Assembly: GCA_947561585.1 (NCBI GenBank)
Contig: CANNZV010001162.1
Span: forward strand, 229,486-293,485
DNA: 64,000 nt
Direction: 5' to 3'
Source: Caprella mutica
Taxonomy: Eukaryota; Arthropoda; Malacostraca; Amphipoda; Caprellidae
Numbering within the stretch: position 1 is the stretch's first letter; each line of letters starts with the position of its first letter. The notes below the pieces were generated by a model. The model ran no database searches, had not been told where the DNA came from, and saw nothing but the letters and a program-made list of their open reading frames with translations. Below, piece by piece: positions 11,968 to 25,249 of the stretch. The translations under genes and the position numbers were made by a program.

Positions 11968-14900
11968 CTACATTTCACACAAAATTCGCTTATCATCATC
12001 ACAATTTTTCTCCTTTATGTGATAGTGATAATTGTCATCGTATTTCCATGTTAAGCATTGCCCGTCTTCAGATTTCTTGGGATGTTCTGTCTTCCACTTA
12101 GCATCCGTTAGAAGAATCTCCGTTCCATCCCCCCACACGTATTTCCCTTGGCTGGTGTAGTACTTCACGTCAACCCACATTTCGGATTCTGAATGTTCGA
12201 GCACCCCTAGTGAAAATAATTAATTGTGATAGAAAGAATGATATTTTATTACGGATAATTTGATATTTCAATATAGATTATTAAAAAAACACACGATAAA
12301 AATTGTGAAGAGTGTTTCGTAAGTAATATACTAATATAGAAGAATACTAAAGACATTAATAATCATTAATAATTTATTGCAGGTGAAATATTGTCAAAAT
12401 TGATGGCTGTTTCTTGCATGCAAGAGGTTTAAAATAGAAACGCCTAGCAATTTGGCATCATAATCTTGATTCGAACATATTGATAGACATGGTTTGATTT
12501 TTTTTATTTATTTAAAATATTGGATGAAACAGCACCCCAATTAAGTTAGAGGAAACGATTGTGTTCCGTCCAAAAGGACGTTCAAAAATTTCCTATTATT
12601 GAATTAAGATCTAGATTGAATAAAGATCTCGAGGAAAAGTTAACTGTATCCTAAAATAAGTAGTTTTTTGTTCATATTTTAACTACCAATGTTCATTGTC
12701 GCTTTGTGTACTAAGTTGACGTGTCTTTTAAATAAATAGAACTACAGAATAGAATTTTATTAATATTCTGCTTATGTATATTCCATTTTCTATACTATGT
12801 ACTATTATTTTTACAAAATATATGTTCCTGTTCTTCATGGAGCCGGTTCTACAGAGACAACTTGTGAGATAATCAGCTAGTATTTGACTGGCTTATAGAA
12901 TTCATTTCATAAGTAAGATTTGGCTGGTTAACACTAGGTGGACTGCAAAAACAAACTTCCTCGGTAGACCTTGAGGGCTATTTTAACCCGCACTATTAAT
13001 AAATGTCATTATGCCTTAATTATACGATGAATGAAGGATGTATCTGTCGCATATGACTTTTTATTTATTAGATAACGTTGTCCTCAGAGTTTTTTCACTT
13101 GATTTTTATTGTTAGTTATAGTTAAAACAATGATATAGTTAGTTTACCTTTTTTTATGGCAAGTAAAATATTGAATATATATCAAAGTTTAAAATGCAAG
13201 TACACTAAACACAAATATTAAAACAGAAGATCATCGTTATATAATAAATATTACAGACAATTATTATCTTTTTCAATTGTAGTATCTAGCGATATAAAAA
13301 CAACCTTAAATAATCCTATAGTCACTAACATTTATTTGAAATAATTATGATACGTGAAGTACATTCTCTTAGACTCCTACATTGTTTTTCAAGTTACGTC
13401 TAAGTACTTTCAAGTGTAGATTACTGAATTGTTCACCAGTCGTTCAGATTTTGAAGACACTATATCAAAATCTTATTTTTCATTTTCAGATCAGTTTCAC
13501 CAAAATTTTTGTTATGTATTGTAGTACCTGTAACCTCTCATTATAGCTCCATTTGTATATCTGGACTACATTAAATTTTATAACTTTATATTTGTATCTG
13601 ACAAATTGAGTAGCTACATCATAAAAAATTTTGCAGGGGCCAACAAAGTGATGTTTCCTTCTTACCATTTGATAATAATATCTACCTCAAACATAGTTAG
13701 TTACAGTAATTTTGTTCTACAGAGTCTAAAATATTTAGGATCAGTTGAGATAGAAAAATCAGTATGAAGCAGAGGGAACATTATTTTGCTCTATGTTCTT
13801 GTTATTCTGGAGTAGCATTGCTGTATATGGAGGCACCTTGGAGGATTTTATCCCATTATAATATCATCTTCTGTAAATTCTCTACTAGATTTACAGACGG
13901 AGGAAAGGCTGCCTGTAGTAACATTCTGACCTATAGCAGGAAAATGAACCATACGTTCAAAATGGACAAACTCTGACAATGATTTGTCTTTATTTATTCC
14001 AATTATCTCTTCTAAATGAGGAAACCCATTTTGAAAGGACTCTTTTTTTCTGGAGAGCCAAAAGTACAATTTTTAAAATTTATTTTCTTAATTATTTATA
14101 ATCAGAGTAAGAGTTTTTAATCTAAATAGACCTTAGTTTGTTACTCAAGTCTTGTGAATCCGATGATCCCCTTATCACCGTTGTATTTCAAAATTGATAG
14201 AGGAGATACATTTCTTTCAAACACATTAATATTTCTTTCACACACATTTGTTTCACATTCCCCCCTAAAATCACGTTTTCTCCAAAAATCTCGTTTCGTA
14301 AGAAGAAAAGTGTGACTTTGACATTGAATAAAAAAGATTCCTCATTCGATGTTCAATATGTATATATGATTTCAAAATTTGCGATCAATAATAAAGAAAA
14401 GAAAAACCTTCATATGGAACAATCCCTTGAAAATATTTAATGTTTCTTTGAAATATTTAATGCGTTCGTCAATTTTAATAGTTGTTTGATTATAAAAATG
14501 TTTTTAATTGCAGACCTTTCGTACTCTCAAGAAGGTTAAATTATTAAAAGAAGATATTACACCAAGCAACACTAGTTAGTGGTGGCCATGTGGGCACTAG
14601 TTTGACAAATTGTATTGGTACTGGTGTGGTTATTTGCAAAATGGGCAACCATGGTGACAAAATGGTCTGTTGCGTTGAAAACATCTTGGCCCAAGATGTT
14701 GCCAATATGTTAATCAAGTTTGAGCCATATAATGTTGATACTCTATATATTAATCAAGTTGTGCCAGGGTGCCTATATGACAATTCAATGGGATGGATTC
14801 GCCACATTGAACCAACCTATTCCCAAAGTAACATAATAGAAAACCACAGCAACCCCATGTAATTTCTAGGCTACTATTCAGTCTGTCGTCTCTTTTCCAT

Positions 14901-17322
14901 CAAACCGCCTAGTTTCCATGTTGACACAATGTGTCATGATTGCTAAGTACTGGAGGAAATTCGAAGCTCATGTACTTTACAGAATATGTCAATTGCTTTT
15001 GCTTCTTTCTACATCGCGAACTATTTTGAAATTTCATTTAGGAGATCAAATATTTATTCTTTTTTGTTATTAATCATTTCTGGAAATTACATGTAACATT
15101 ATGATACTAGTTTTAAAAGCCTGTTTTTTGTATACTTATTTCAAGTATATTTTTTTAGTTACTCTTCACAAGGCGGTTCAAAAACGTGCTTATAGAAGGA
15201 AATATTTAGGGAGAACTAAATAAAATGGCCTTCAATGAATTTGAAGCTAGAAGCGAAAAAAATATGTAGTGTCTCGGACGTTCATAAATATTTAATGTTC
15301 ATATTATATTTTTCATTTTTAAATTTAATCTATGAATAAAAATTAAAAATCATTATGTTTTCAAAGACTGCAGCCAGTTATTGAACCAAATTGATAAAAT
15401 TGATTATTCTGTAACTAACCTTCAAAAAAAGTTGCAGCTGCAGTGAATTTTTCAGGGTTTGATAACACGGCCAAAGTTCCGCCGTTATTTGAACAAATCG
15501 ATTTTGAAAGTTCAAAATTCTTTTTACATTCACCAGAATACTTGAACGATCCAACGTTTGGTACAGAGTAGTCTGTGAAATCACAATTCTCAATTGGTGC
15601 CGTTGTAGTGGTCGTAGTTGTCGTTGTGGTGGTGGTAATTGTTGGAGTAGTGATATCGAGTGCATCTGTTCAGTATAAAATGTCTAATTCAAAATATTAT
15701 TTATCAATTATTTCATGGAAATAATAATAAAAATATAGAATTCTTTCTGTTATAACCATCCATATATATCGTAGATTCACAAGAAATTCATTGTAATTTT
15801 TTTAAATAAATGACATCTGACGATGTAATTTCTATACGAAATTATTCTGCATTCTCAGGAAAAGATTTCTTCTCTCAGATCATTATTCTAAAGTGTTCCA
15901 AATTAAACTTTAGAAATAATAAAGATTAAAGGTAACTTATGTTGTGACCAATCATGTATTTAGTAGCAATCATTAACTTCCAATTAATTAAACTAATAAA
16001 AATATATTACTAGAGGGTAACTGAATAATTAATCATAAGTAGGCCTACATATTTTTATATAAAAAAATGAAGTTTAAATGGAATACTGCCGAAGCCTGAC
16101 TGGTTGGGAAAATGTGGCGCCGCCACTTCTCTATTTTTAATAATAATATACTCTTACTTACCTCTGAAAATAGTTATCGCATTAGGATCAGTCTCCAATC
16201 CTGAGGTCATTAACTCCGTGGATGTTTTTTCACTGAAGTGACACATAGCAGTCATGTTGTTGCTGGATGATGAGACCAAAGACATGGACATGCATAGTGA
16301 GTCCAGTTTGCACTGAGTCCAACATGAACCTGAAACAGAAATGATCGTCAATAAACTAAGAAAATATTACTGAAAATATAATTATTTGATTTATGTATAT
16401 CATAAAAAGTTAGGTAGCTATATAGAAGATATTTAAAAAATGAAGTTTCTCAGTTTTTAGGTAATCTTAGTATATTGCAATCAAATGTTCATAATGGTTC
16501 GTTAAGGAGATTAAATTTTCATTGACTCGACAAAATTAGAAAGAAAGAAAGATAAGCTTCAAGCACGGCTGATATTCAAAGTTTTCGTTGAATCTCAATT
16601 CAAAAAGTTGTATATTAGAAACATAAAGTTTCAGATACAAAAAATATATTTAAAATTGTGTATTCAATTATTTAAATTAGATTGGTTCGAAATAAACAAT
16701 ATATGTGATAAATCATATCCTAGAATACTATATATTTTTTTCCTCTCTTCAGATAAGAAAGTATCTGCTAAAGTAACCGAAATAAGAATATTTTAAAATT
16801 TAATTATATTAGGTACTCAGTACTTACATAAGCTTAGTTAAAATATTAACCATTTCAACATATTATATATATACTATATATACCATTTAGTTGGAGCAGA
16901 AATCTTATCACCCATTAACTTACTTATATTATTAAGTAAGATATAAGATTATTTTTTTGTAAAAAAGGTTCTGGAAATCTAAACTTCCATGTATTAGCAA
17001 ATTTATATCGTGACTACACTGATATTGAAATGTCAAAAATTATTTTGTGATTCTGCTTGATTGAACGACACTTAAGAGATTTACAAAACAGTTGGCAATT
17101 TCATGAAATCATGAAAAGAGTATCATCAAATTAGCAAAATAAAATGGAATTATCTTGTATGGCCTTAAAAGTAATCAACTTACATGCTTTTGTTTGAGAC
17201 TCGATGATGAGAGACTTGAAAGTCAAACTTGCTGGAATGGCGACTCCATTTAGTGTTGTTATTAATGCTGCTATATTTGATGAAACACCAATCAAAATGA
17301 TGAAAATTTGTTTAAATTCCAT
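11968..17322 (-). CDS. Secreted PAN/apple-like + C-type lectin domain protein, four exons
   Basis: Exons on the minus strand are 17322-17184, 16329-16162, 15665-15420 and 12206-11968. Every junction has AG acceptors and GT donors (GTAAGT, GTAAGT, GTTAGT). All three introns are phase 1, so the spliced frame is continuous and gives 263 residues. Residues ~1-25 form a hydrophobic signal peptide (MEFKQIFIILIGVSS..). Residues ~47-100 are cysteine-rich (CWTQCK, SLCMSM, MTAMCHF), as in PAN/apple folds. Next comes a TTTTTTTTTTT linker, likely O-glycosylated. The last ~140 residues fit a C-type lectin domain: GECKKNFELSKSIC, WVDVKYYTSQGKYVWGDG, DGQCLTW, CDDDKRILCEM. A canonical EPN/QPD sugar motif is absent; PKKSEDG sits there, so calcium-dependent sugar binding is doubtful. 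Recognition or immune-type roles are known for such proteins; this one's ligand is unknown. The last intron is 3.2 kb. Confidence 0.85.
13848..14069 (-). other. Coding-like fragment, unidentified
   Basis: A frame reads KESFQNGFPHLEEIIGINKD..FERMVHFPAIGQNV..SREFTEDDIIMG, then a stop. Its composition is less AT-biased than the surroundings, and a possible acceptor (ctctccag) lies just upstream. No family was recognised. It could be a relic exon or transposon piece, or chance. Confidence 0.25.
14560..14862 (+). CDS. Unidentified coding-like exon or fragment
   Basis: An open frame of ~100 codons ends at TAA 14860-14862. It contains TGVVICKMGNHGDKMVCCVE and INQVVPGCLYDNSMGWIRHI. Its GC content is clearly higher than the flanks and its residue composition looks protein-like. 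No suitable ATG opens it: the first in-frame ATG is internal, at about 14641. It may therefore be an exon (possible acceptor aacactag near 14575) or a 5'-truncated relic. It lies inside the last intron of the lectin gene, on the opposite strand. Family not recognised. Confidence 0.4.
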   Translation, partial: HQATLVSGGHVGTSLTNCIGTGVVICKMGNHGDKMVCCVENILAQDVANMLIKFEPYNVDTLYINQVVPGCLYDNSMGWIRHIEPTYSQSNIIENHSNPM

Positions 17323-17435
17323 TTTTATTTATCTCTATAAACACATTACTCATATATATTTATTAATCATTTCTTGAAATAAGATATACCTATGTATAAT
17401 TTTGGCTATAGTGTTAAAAATAAAAAACATCACTA

Positions 17436-18419
17436 CAGTATGGGCCACAAAAATGTGTCCTCTTTTTCAAATACTTGTAAATCGTTAGCCAATGGACGAA
17501 AAAAACGGTATCTTGGTCTCTTTTTCTCCGCCTCTTATTGTACTATTAACTGGTAAAAACTTTTTTTAACTGATGGACATAGTTTAAGAACAGGTGAGCA
17601 AAGAATTTAGGTGATTAATTTTGTCATTGCGCGAAGGTTATTCTTAGAGCTAACTCTGTGATTTTACTTACTAAAAGGCAGTGAATAAAAAAAAAAATAT
17701 AATGATATACATTTTAATACAGGGTGTTTACACTTCTTTCTTAGAAACTATCTGGAAATAGAACAACTTTCACTATGAATATTCGTTCTTCGCTTGTTCA
17801 TTGCATGGTTAAGGCTCGCTTCACACTTGCATTTTTAACAGCGCGGAAAAATCTCTTCCTAAAATGTGTTCACACTTGCGTTTTTTTATCGTTGAAGTAA
17901 AAATTCGATGTGATTTTTCCATCATCGATAAAAAATGCAAGTATAAACACATTTTAAGAAGAGCTTTTTTCCGCAGTGTGAAAAATACAAGTGTGAAGCA
18001 GGTCTTATAACCATGCAATGAACAAGCGAAGAACGAATAATCAGAGTGAAAACTTCAATGAGATCAAAATGTCACTGAAGTTGTTCTATTTCAAAATAGT
18101 TTCCAAGGAAGAAGTGTAAGCACCCTGTATTAAAATATCTACCATTAAAAATTTTCTCCTTTATTCATTGCCATTTAGTAAGTAAAATAACAGAGTTAGC
18201 TCTAAGAATGACCTTCGCGCAATGACAAAAATAGTCACCCTCACTCTCTGTTTACCTGTTCTTAAACTACATATGTCCATCAGTTAAAAATAGTTTTTAT
18301 CGGTTAACAGTATAATAAGAGGTGGAGAAAAAGAGACCAAGATACAGTTCTTTTGTACATTAGAAAACGATATATAATTATTATTTGAAAAAGCGGAAAC
18401 ATTTTTGTGGTTCCTACTG
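17436..18419. mobile_element. Foldback MITE, ~1 kb, TA target duplication
   Basis: Two long inverted arms (~470 bp each) meet near 17905-17930. The ends are CAGTATGGGCCACAAAAATG and, reverse-complemented, CAGTAGGAACCACAAAAATG, flanked by TA (17434-17435, 18420-18421). A second pair of mariner-style ends, TACAGGGTG..TACACTTC, lies inside at about 17719 and 18130. No protein is encoded; the short frames inside are shadows of the palindrome. It begins ~110 bp upstream of the lectin start codon. Confidence 0.85.
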
Positions 18420-18421
18420 TA

Positions 18422-19270
18422 TGCTGAAAAAGGAACATGTCAGTTGATTAGGCCACATTACAATTAAAATGATAGCAACGGCTAACTAACGAACCATGTA
18501 TATGTAGTTTTAAATCTAGTATACCTACCCATATTTTTGATATAAATCAAAATTTACAAGTGAAACTCAAAGAAAAGAGTTGTTGAAGGTCTTTTCTAGA
18601 CTTCAAAAGAAGAAGAATTTCATTACATAACATTTTGTAACTAAGGTACTGTATCATAATATTAAAACTGCAGAAAATAACTGTATAGTTCACTAAATAT
18701 TTCTGATATCCATTTAATAAAGTTTTTGATACTCCATTTTCAACAATATTACGAAAAAATTATCATAAGCTTAAAAAACAGATTGTACTTTCTGATATAT
18801 TAGTAAATTGTAAACTGTTGTGTTTCAACTAAAATTATCAATTAAAATAATCCTTTGCTATACGTACGAAGATATAAATGCATGGCTCATTGACATCCAA
18901 ACAGTCAAACAGTTTCTTAATCTTGGTGTTTTTTGATCCATTTTGGATATCTGATATACAACCGTGTTTATTGCTGCAAAGTTCATTGAAATATGTATTG
19001 TAATAAATAAGTTAGGAATTATTTAAAACTTTTTCTTCCATGAATTGACGTCGCTTCAATTCATTTTTCTCTAAATCTTCTTTGGTGGCTTTCGATTCTT
19101 ACTCATACAAATCTAATTTTGATAAACTTTTATTCATATTAGTAAGACAGATTATTGATATCTGTAGTTACCTCAAAATAATTTTGCAAATATAATTCTA
19201 ATTTATATCAAACCAAATACTTTTATCTGCAATATTTTTTAGTTTAATCGCTATCATAATTAAACGCTAT
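18422..19270. other. AT-rich spacer, nothing recognised
   Basis: No frame, repeat or RNA gene that I can support. Confidence 0.5.
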
Positions 19271-19276
19271 TATTAT

Positions 19277-20043
19277 TTGGTCGATATCTCACCTCGAGCC
19301 ATCCACCTTGCAGTGGTGAGGGGGTTTATGTGGGCCAATAATGGTAGATGCTATACTAGCTGGGGTCTCGACCCTCTGTTAGATCCAATCATAAACGGTC
19401 CCTTGGATGAAAAAAACTTTCAACTGATATGGCTCAGCTACGAAGAGAATAACTGGGGAAGTAGACCCCATTAACCAATCTCCCTATATATAGAGCATAA
19501 ATAGTAACTATGAAAAATTCAAACAATGAAATAAACGCTAACGGCGTTGACGGGACTCTCACTGCAAAATGTAGTGGGAGTGTGGCGCCCGGTCAGCTTC
19601 CTATTGTTCAGGTGGGAGCTGTTCGTGACTCTGCTACAGAACCAGGGCGTGGTGGAGACCAGGCCAAACCTGTACTTGTAGGGCAAGAAAATACGACTAG
19701 GAGAAAAGGGTTCAGTGGAGACAAGGCTAACCTGACTAAGGCTACTGGTAACAATCAACTAGACAAAGATTGAATAACAATGAAGATTGGAATTAAGTTA
19801 GAAGAAAGAGAAAAAATACGACAAAGAAAAACGTATAGAGGCTTGAAAAAGCTCCAGGAGTTTGACAGCCGGTTTTGGAATAACGAACCTTACTATTCAA
19901 AAATTTCAATGTCAAATTACCTGGATGCAATATTATGAAGGATATAAGCCCAATAGAACTGGATCGGGAAATTAAAAACAAACTTGGAGATGTCAAAGTC
20001 AAGGTATCTGGAATGAGTGGTTTATTCGTCGAGGTCAAAAACT
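19277..20043 (+). pseudogene. Retroelement-like relic (5' leader plus broken ORF)
   Basis: The segment is GC-richer than its flanks. It opens with ctcgagccatccaccttgca and gtggtgaggggg, a leader resembling non-LTR retrotransposon 5' regions (a memory-based resemblance, not a match I can prove). A frame from ATG 19510 runs 87 codons (GGDQAKPVLVGQENTT), stops at TGA, then continues in the same frame (REKIRQRKTYRGLKKLQEFD) to a second stop. The following stretch in another frame (EIKNKLGDVKVKVSGMSG..) ends at TAA 20043. The two breaks mark it as dead. Family uncertain. Confidence 0.4.
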
Positions 20044-20045
20044 AA

Positions 20046-23000
20046 GAACAATCTATCATCACTGTACAGTTCACAATGAATTTAATAAATATGTCTTGTA
20101 ACACTTTTTGAAGACTAGAGAAATTGATTTTTCATATACAAAGGAAAAGCGTTGACTTATTGAAGAACCAAGTGCTTATAATTACATTAATCTAATTCCA
20201 GTTCTAGACACTTGATGATTACACAATTAATATAATTGAAACTTAGCAATTAATAGTCTAGTATGAGGGCTACATTATATACTGAAACGTAGCAAACAAC
20301 ACGTATGATGTTGGCTGAGTATCATCCATATATTGATTAACTCTATACATAAAAATGAACACAATCCTGCTATCTACTAATCAACTGTGTATCAATCTCT
20401 GCTAATTAACTTGTATGCATTATTTCCAGTTTGGATGTGTGTAATTAATACTAATTATGTTCTTGTGGCAAAATTCATCACACATGTAATTTAGATCATT
20501 AGTTACTGATTATCAGAAAAAATATACAGTAGTACGAATCATTTCTAATTCGAGTATTTACTGATACATACTTACTAAATTATTTATATTCAGAGAAAAC
20601 GTGAAGATGTGCAATATCGGAAATTAGAATTGGTAAATTACTCAATTGATTTATGGTAGATAAATAGATGATCCCCTATTTATATAAAATGGAAGAAATA
20701 TTTAAGGTTGCGTATCTACTAATGTAAATACTTGATTACATGAGTAATTTCTAGATTATCAAATACTCCATTTAATAATCAAGAAATTATCACATGGAAT
20801 ATGATTTGATAAAATATAAAAAATCGTATTTCATTGTATACTCTTTTACATAGGGTTTCCTGTATTTTCTAAAGGAATTTTTCAATGGTATATTTTTAAT
20901 CAAGAGAGAAAACCATATGAAACCACTCTATGCTACTAGAGAAGTCTTTGCTGAATCAAGACACAGTTCCTTTTGATTGGCCTCATTCTAAAGTCGACCG
21001 ATTGGCGGTCATGATAAAGGCAGCCTTGCTAAATCAAGGAAGTATGAACGAGTCATTTTGAGGTGATATTTAAACAAGATATCAAATGAAATAGTTAATA
21101 AGTAAAAAATTCTTCCCAGATAGCTGAATACGGATAGATTAGAAAAAATTGTGAGTCTACTATGATGAGTCAAATTGACATACATATTTGAGCCGGTTTT
21201 GGGACAAAATGAAAACTAAAATTTTAAGTTATTATGATTCGTATTTTTTTAGTGTAGGATGAATGACAAATAATACTGTTCCCGAGAATCATCAGAGCTC
21301 CTCCAAACACCCTGGTCCATTAGATCATGGAATAGAAACAAGAGGAAATAGCTGAACATCGTGGAGGTTGGATCGAGCACTAATTCACTACTATAGCCAC
21401 GTGGATATCGCATTGAGTAATAAATTTCATTTTTCCTATCTTCTTGATTTAAAACTTGTTCTCATTCAGAAAAAATGCTTTGCAATTATTAGGAAGATAG
21501 TAGATGTTTTAGTAATTAGTAAGGTGGGTAGCAGATTTTTTTTAATATATTTAGAATTTAAGTGGCCTTTGTTTATTTATTATAACTATACATTTATTTT
21601 AACCCAGAAAAACCTGATCATCTTTTAATAGTTTGGAAACTTTGCAAGAGAAAATGAATACATATCATTGAAAATGAAAGCATAGGAGAAAATGATTGTT
21701 TAACTACTTCAAATTCTACATCTGCCCTTTATTAATTCGACACGATATATTTTGCAGATTAGCAACAAAAGGAGTGCAGAAATGTGAATGATAAGCCTCC
21801 TGAAAAAAATCCAACTGAATCTGAAATCGATGTCCCAATAAATGATATATAGTCACTGGAAAGGCTGCTAGTCCACCCGCTGCAGTAATTAAAGCACCTT
21901 CGTGTCTTGTTTTTAGATTCGTACTGTTGAATTTAGCAGTACAGGCTCAATCAAATTCCACATCTAATCAAATTAAGTGTAGTTTCTGAATATTATCGAG
22001 CGAATTTCAGATACTAACATGTTTCTCCTATAATTATCACGCAACCTATACAAGACCACTTTCAAAATACAGGCAGTACCTGCTTCTATTACTGAAATCA
22101 CGACTTAGAGTTATTGCAAATAATTGTAACAGAAACTTGTGACTAGAAATTAATACATAATGGTTACTCCTGTAACATTTTCATTCCATGGGTTATATTG
22201 AAAGACAACATTTTGAAGTCTCAACTTAGAGTATTTTGAAATTATGAAAGCTCTGTTATGATAGTTCAAAGTAGAGAATAAATTAAAAGCTTTAATATTG
22301 AACTACGCCAAGACTCTCACTCATTATAGGTTATTAATTAGTTTTCCACTTTGTTTTATGTATAATTGTGCATGTAGGAAAAAATATAATAATATTATTT
22401 TAACATTCATTTTAATTGGTGTTCATGATACCTTCAGGTATGGAAATCAAAGCATTAAACTAATTGCTAACCTATATTGAGTGAGAGTTCAGCTATAGTT
22501 TTATTTTAATACTTTTATTTCTTTCGTTTTTTTTTACTTACGATTTCAATATACGTTAAGTCGAGCTTTGCCCTCAAAACCATATTCTTCTAGTCTTATT
22601 ATAAAAAAGTGAAGTGTTAAATGAATCAAGATTATACACTCCGAGTCATGTCTCGCAATTTCGTAAGATTAAATGAAATTGGGGTATAATAAAAGCGGAC
22701 CATGCCTGCAATGTTAATACATGATTTTACAGAGTGTAAATATGTATTAATAAACGGCAGAAATTGCAAGAAATGTTTAAGATATTTCTTATGATAAAAA
22801 AAAAACTACGAAACAATGAAGCCAGTTTCCTTAATGGTCTGATCCGCCGTTTTACAAACCTGGAGGTCACCCATAATTATTGTTACTCAAGGCGGAAAAA
22901 ATAACGCCAAAAGTTTAGTTGAAAAACATTCTGAACCAAAAGGTTAGAATATGATAAGGATCACTTCAGCTAGGAAACTATAAGTAAATACCAACGACAC

Positions 23001-23194
23001 GGTGCTAAGTCACACACAGAATCTTAATGAGAACTGGTGCAGAGAGCACAATCCTATCTTTTGGTCCTATGAGATGTGTCCTCACTGTTGGACTGTTGGT
23101 TTATTAGATCTCAATCTTATGTATCTTCCAGTGTAATACATCCTCGAACCCGTAAATATTCACCGCAGTTTGGACGACTAAAAACGCTATCTAC
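20046..23194. other. Long AT-rich spacer
   Basis: Several open frames of 60-90 codons occur, but all are Lys/Asn/Ile/Phe-rich and carry no motif. No repeat boundaries were recognised. Confidence 0.5.
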
Positions 23195-23718
23195 AGAGAG
23201 CGTGCTTGTTGATGTGTATTTTCTAGGCATATCCTTTTTATATCTTTATGTCCTTACTTTATATCTCTCCAGTCAATCCTTTAAGTTCACGGGCCTTTCT
23301 TGACTTTGTTCCTACATATTTAGAAGTTAAAAAATATAGAAATATCGGCGTAAATCACGTAAATTAGAAAATCAATGTTGTCGTAACGTGTGGCAACGTA
23401 GAAATACAGTTTGGTCGGCCCATAAACACTCATCAGTTCACATTTTCATGTAGTACACACACATACACGAGCTGTGATTGGGTCACACTCCACCCAATCA
23501 CAGCTCTCCTCTCTCAGTTGCAAATGTCTTTTATGCCTATGCATTTATTTCTCCTCATATGTTCAATATTTTTACTTGAAATTTGGAACATATTAGTTAA
23601 GTTTATATACTAACAACTTGTAAAAATTGCAATATCGTAGGTTTATAAATATGGCATGTGTTTTTCAACACTTATAGTCAAATCTTCCCGTTCATTCTGA
23701 TAGTCAAACTCATTAGGG
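23195..23718. mobile_element. PiggyBac-like MITE, copy 1 (left end degraded)
   Basis: The right end reads ..GTCAAACTCATTAGGG followed by TTAA at 23719-23722. The body is homologous, in inverted orientation, to the complete copy at 37280-37776. A perfect 15-bp hairpin (gagctgtgattgggt, 8-nt loop, complement) spans 23469-23506. No ORF. Confidence 0.7.
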
Positions 23719-23722
23719 TTAA

Positions 23723-24055
23723 GTTGGTGAATATATATTCATTTAGGACGATACAAATTTATTAGGGATGCCGCTATTCAAGTATATTTAATGTATTGAT
23801 TTCATTAGCTTCCGTGTTAAAAGATCGTTCACAGAAAGCAACATCTCATTGTATTTATTAATTCAATTATTTCAAATACATTGTCATAGATTGATCCTAA
23901 TTCTGATTTTCATTAAAATAATTTATATTAATGAAAGAAAATGTAGTAGACCAAACAGATCATTTACTATTAACTTAAATTAGTCATAAGCCATATAGAA
24001 TGATAAAAATTATCAGTCAAAGTCTACACCATTTTACGGTCAAAACATCAACATC
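23723..24055. other. Spacer, nothing recognised
   Basis: AT-rich, no supportable feature. Confidence 0.4.
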
Positions 24056-24330
24056 AAATTAAAAAAGATCGAATCGATTTAAAAAAGATGACATTCAAAT
24101 TAAAAAAAATTCAAGTTCAAATTACTAAAACTCAAGTTTAAATTAATAAAACTCAAGTTCAAATTAAAAAAACTCAAGTTCAAATTAAAAAAACTCAAGT
24201 TCAAATTAAAATAAATCAAGTTCAAATTAGAAAAGATCAATCAATCTAAGATTAATCAAATTCAATTTAAAATAGTTGGTATTCATATTAAAATAAATCA
24301 AATTTAAATTAAAACAAAATCAATAATAAT
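24056..24330. repeat. 21-bp A-rich tandem array (family 1, site 1)
   Basis: Roughly a dozen degenerate copies of ctcaagttcaaattaaaaaa. The same word on the same strand forms the array at 63490-63765. Confidence 0.85.
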
Positions 24331-24439
24331 AAATATAAGTATTACGTACACTGTATAAAATTTCCAATTTTGTTTTAATTTGAAATATGAAGCAAAACAT
24401 AATATGAAGAATTATTAGGGCCAGTAAGCTTATTATTTA

Positions 24440-24608
24440 TAGAAATATAGAACTATTCTTAGATTTGTTCAAATGCTTTGAAATTTGATACGATGAGCTC
24501 TATATGAAAATACGTGCAAAATTTCATTAATGTATGTTTTGTACTTTTTATGAAATTAAAGATTTATATAACTTGTTTTTGCCCACCCTTATATTTTGTC
24601 CACTACTG
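24440..24608 (-). mobile_element. Solo end of a Tc1-like transposon
   Basis: The terminal ~170 bp of the same family as 47775-49321, oriented so that its end CAGTAGTGGACAAAATATAA reads leftwards from 24608, with TA at 24609-24610. Shared internal words include gagctctatatgaaaata and gcaaaatttca.aatgt. The rest of the element is missing. Confidence 0.75.
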
Positions 24609-25249
24609 TACAATGTGTACATATTTACTGAATAGCATCGTTTGAACATTCATGTGCCTCATTTGCCTATTGATAGTTATATATCGCTATATATATGGTT
24701 TTAAATCATCTACCATCAGTCTATACTTCAATAGTTAACTAGTTTTTTTCTCATGTGTCTACATAATATATACATATATGTTACGTGTATGTATGGTTAA
24801 TTAGATGACCTAATCACCTAAGGTATAGGTGACTGCAATATAATTTTAATTGGGTATCTACTACCACAAAGTTTTTTTGTAATAAAATAATCATTTTAGG
24901 AATTTCACTAAGAGCAACTTAGTGCTGGTAACACTCCTCTGAAGAATTGCTAATAATAAGATTTTTTAAATAAACTGCGTAAAGTTATAGACAAATATGA
25001 CGATTATAGTTCTATCATGGACTACAACAATGTATTATTCAAGCTTTTAGTTTTGTATAGCGTATTTACAATTTTCAGATTTCATGTGACGTTCATAGCT
25101 ACAGTCTAAAAACTTTATATTTATTTTTTCTAACTGTTGTTTAATTTGATTTCTTTCTGATATTGTCTTTTTCCTCTTTTTGTATGTATTTTAAGGTAAA
25201 AATGGATGAAAATAAATGTTACATATTATTTTATTGACGTATGGATATT

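Larger units (their letters stand above)
12207..15419 (-). other. Large intron of the lectin gene
   Basis: Runs from donor GTTAGT at 15419 to acceptor CTAG at 12208. Apart from the coding-like fragments listed separately it is AT-rich, and I see no transposon with clear ends. Confidence 0.7.

Noticed and set aside
15378..15665. 95-codon minus frame beginning MHSISLLQQLPPPQRQ
   Set aside because: It is the wrong frame over lectin exon 3. The spliced phase-1 frame gives the Thr linker and the start of the CTLD.
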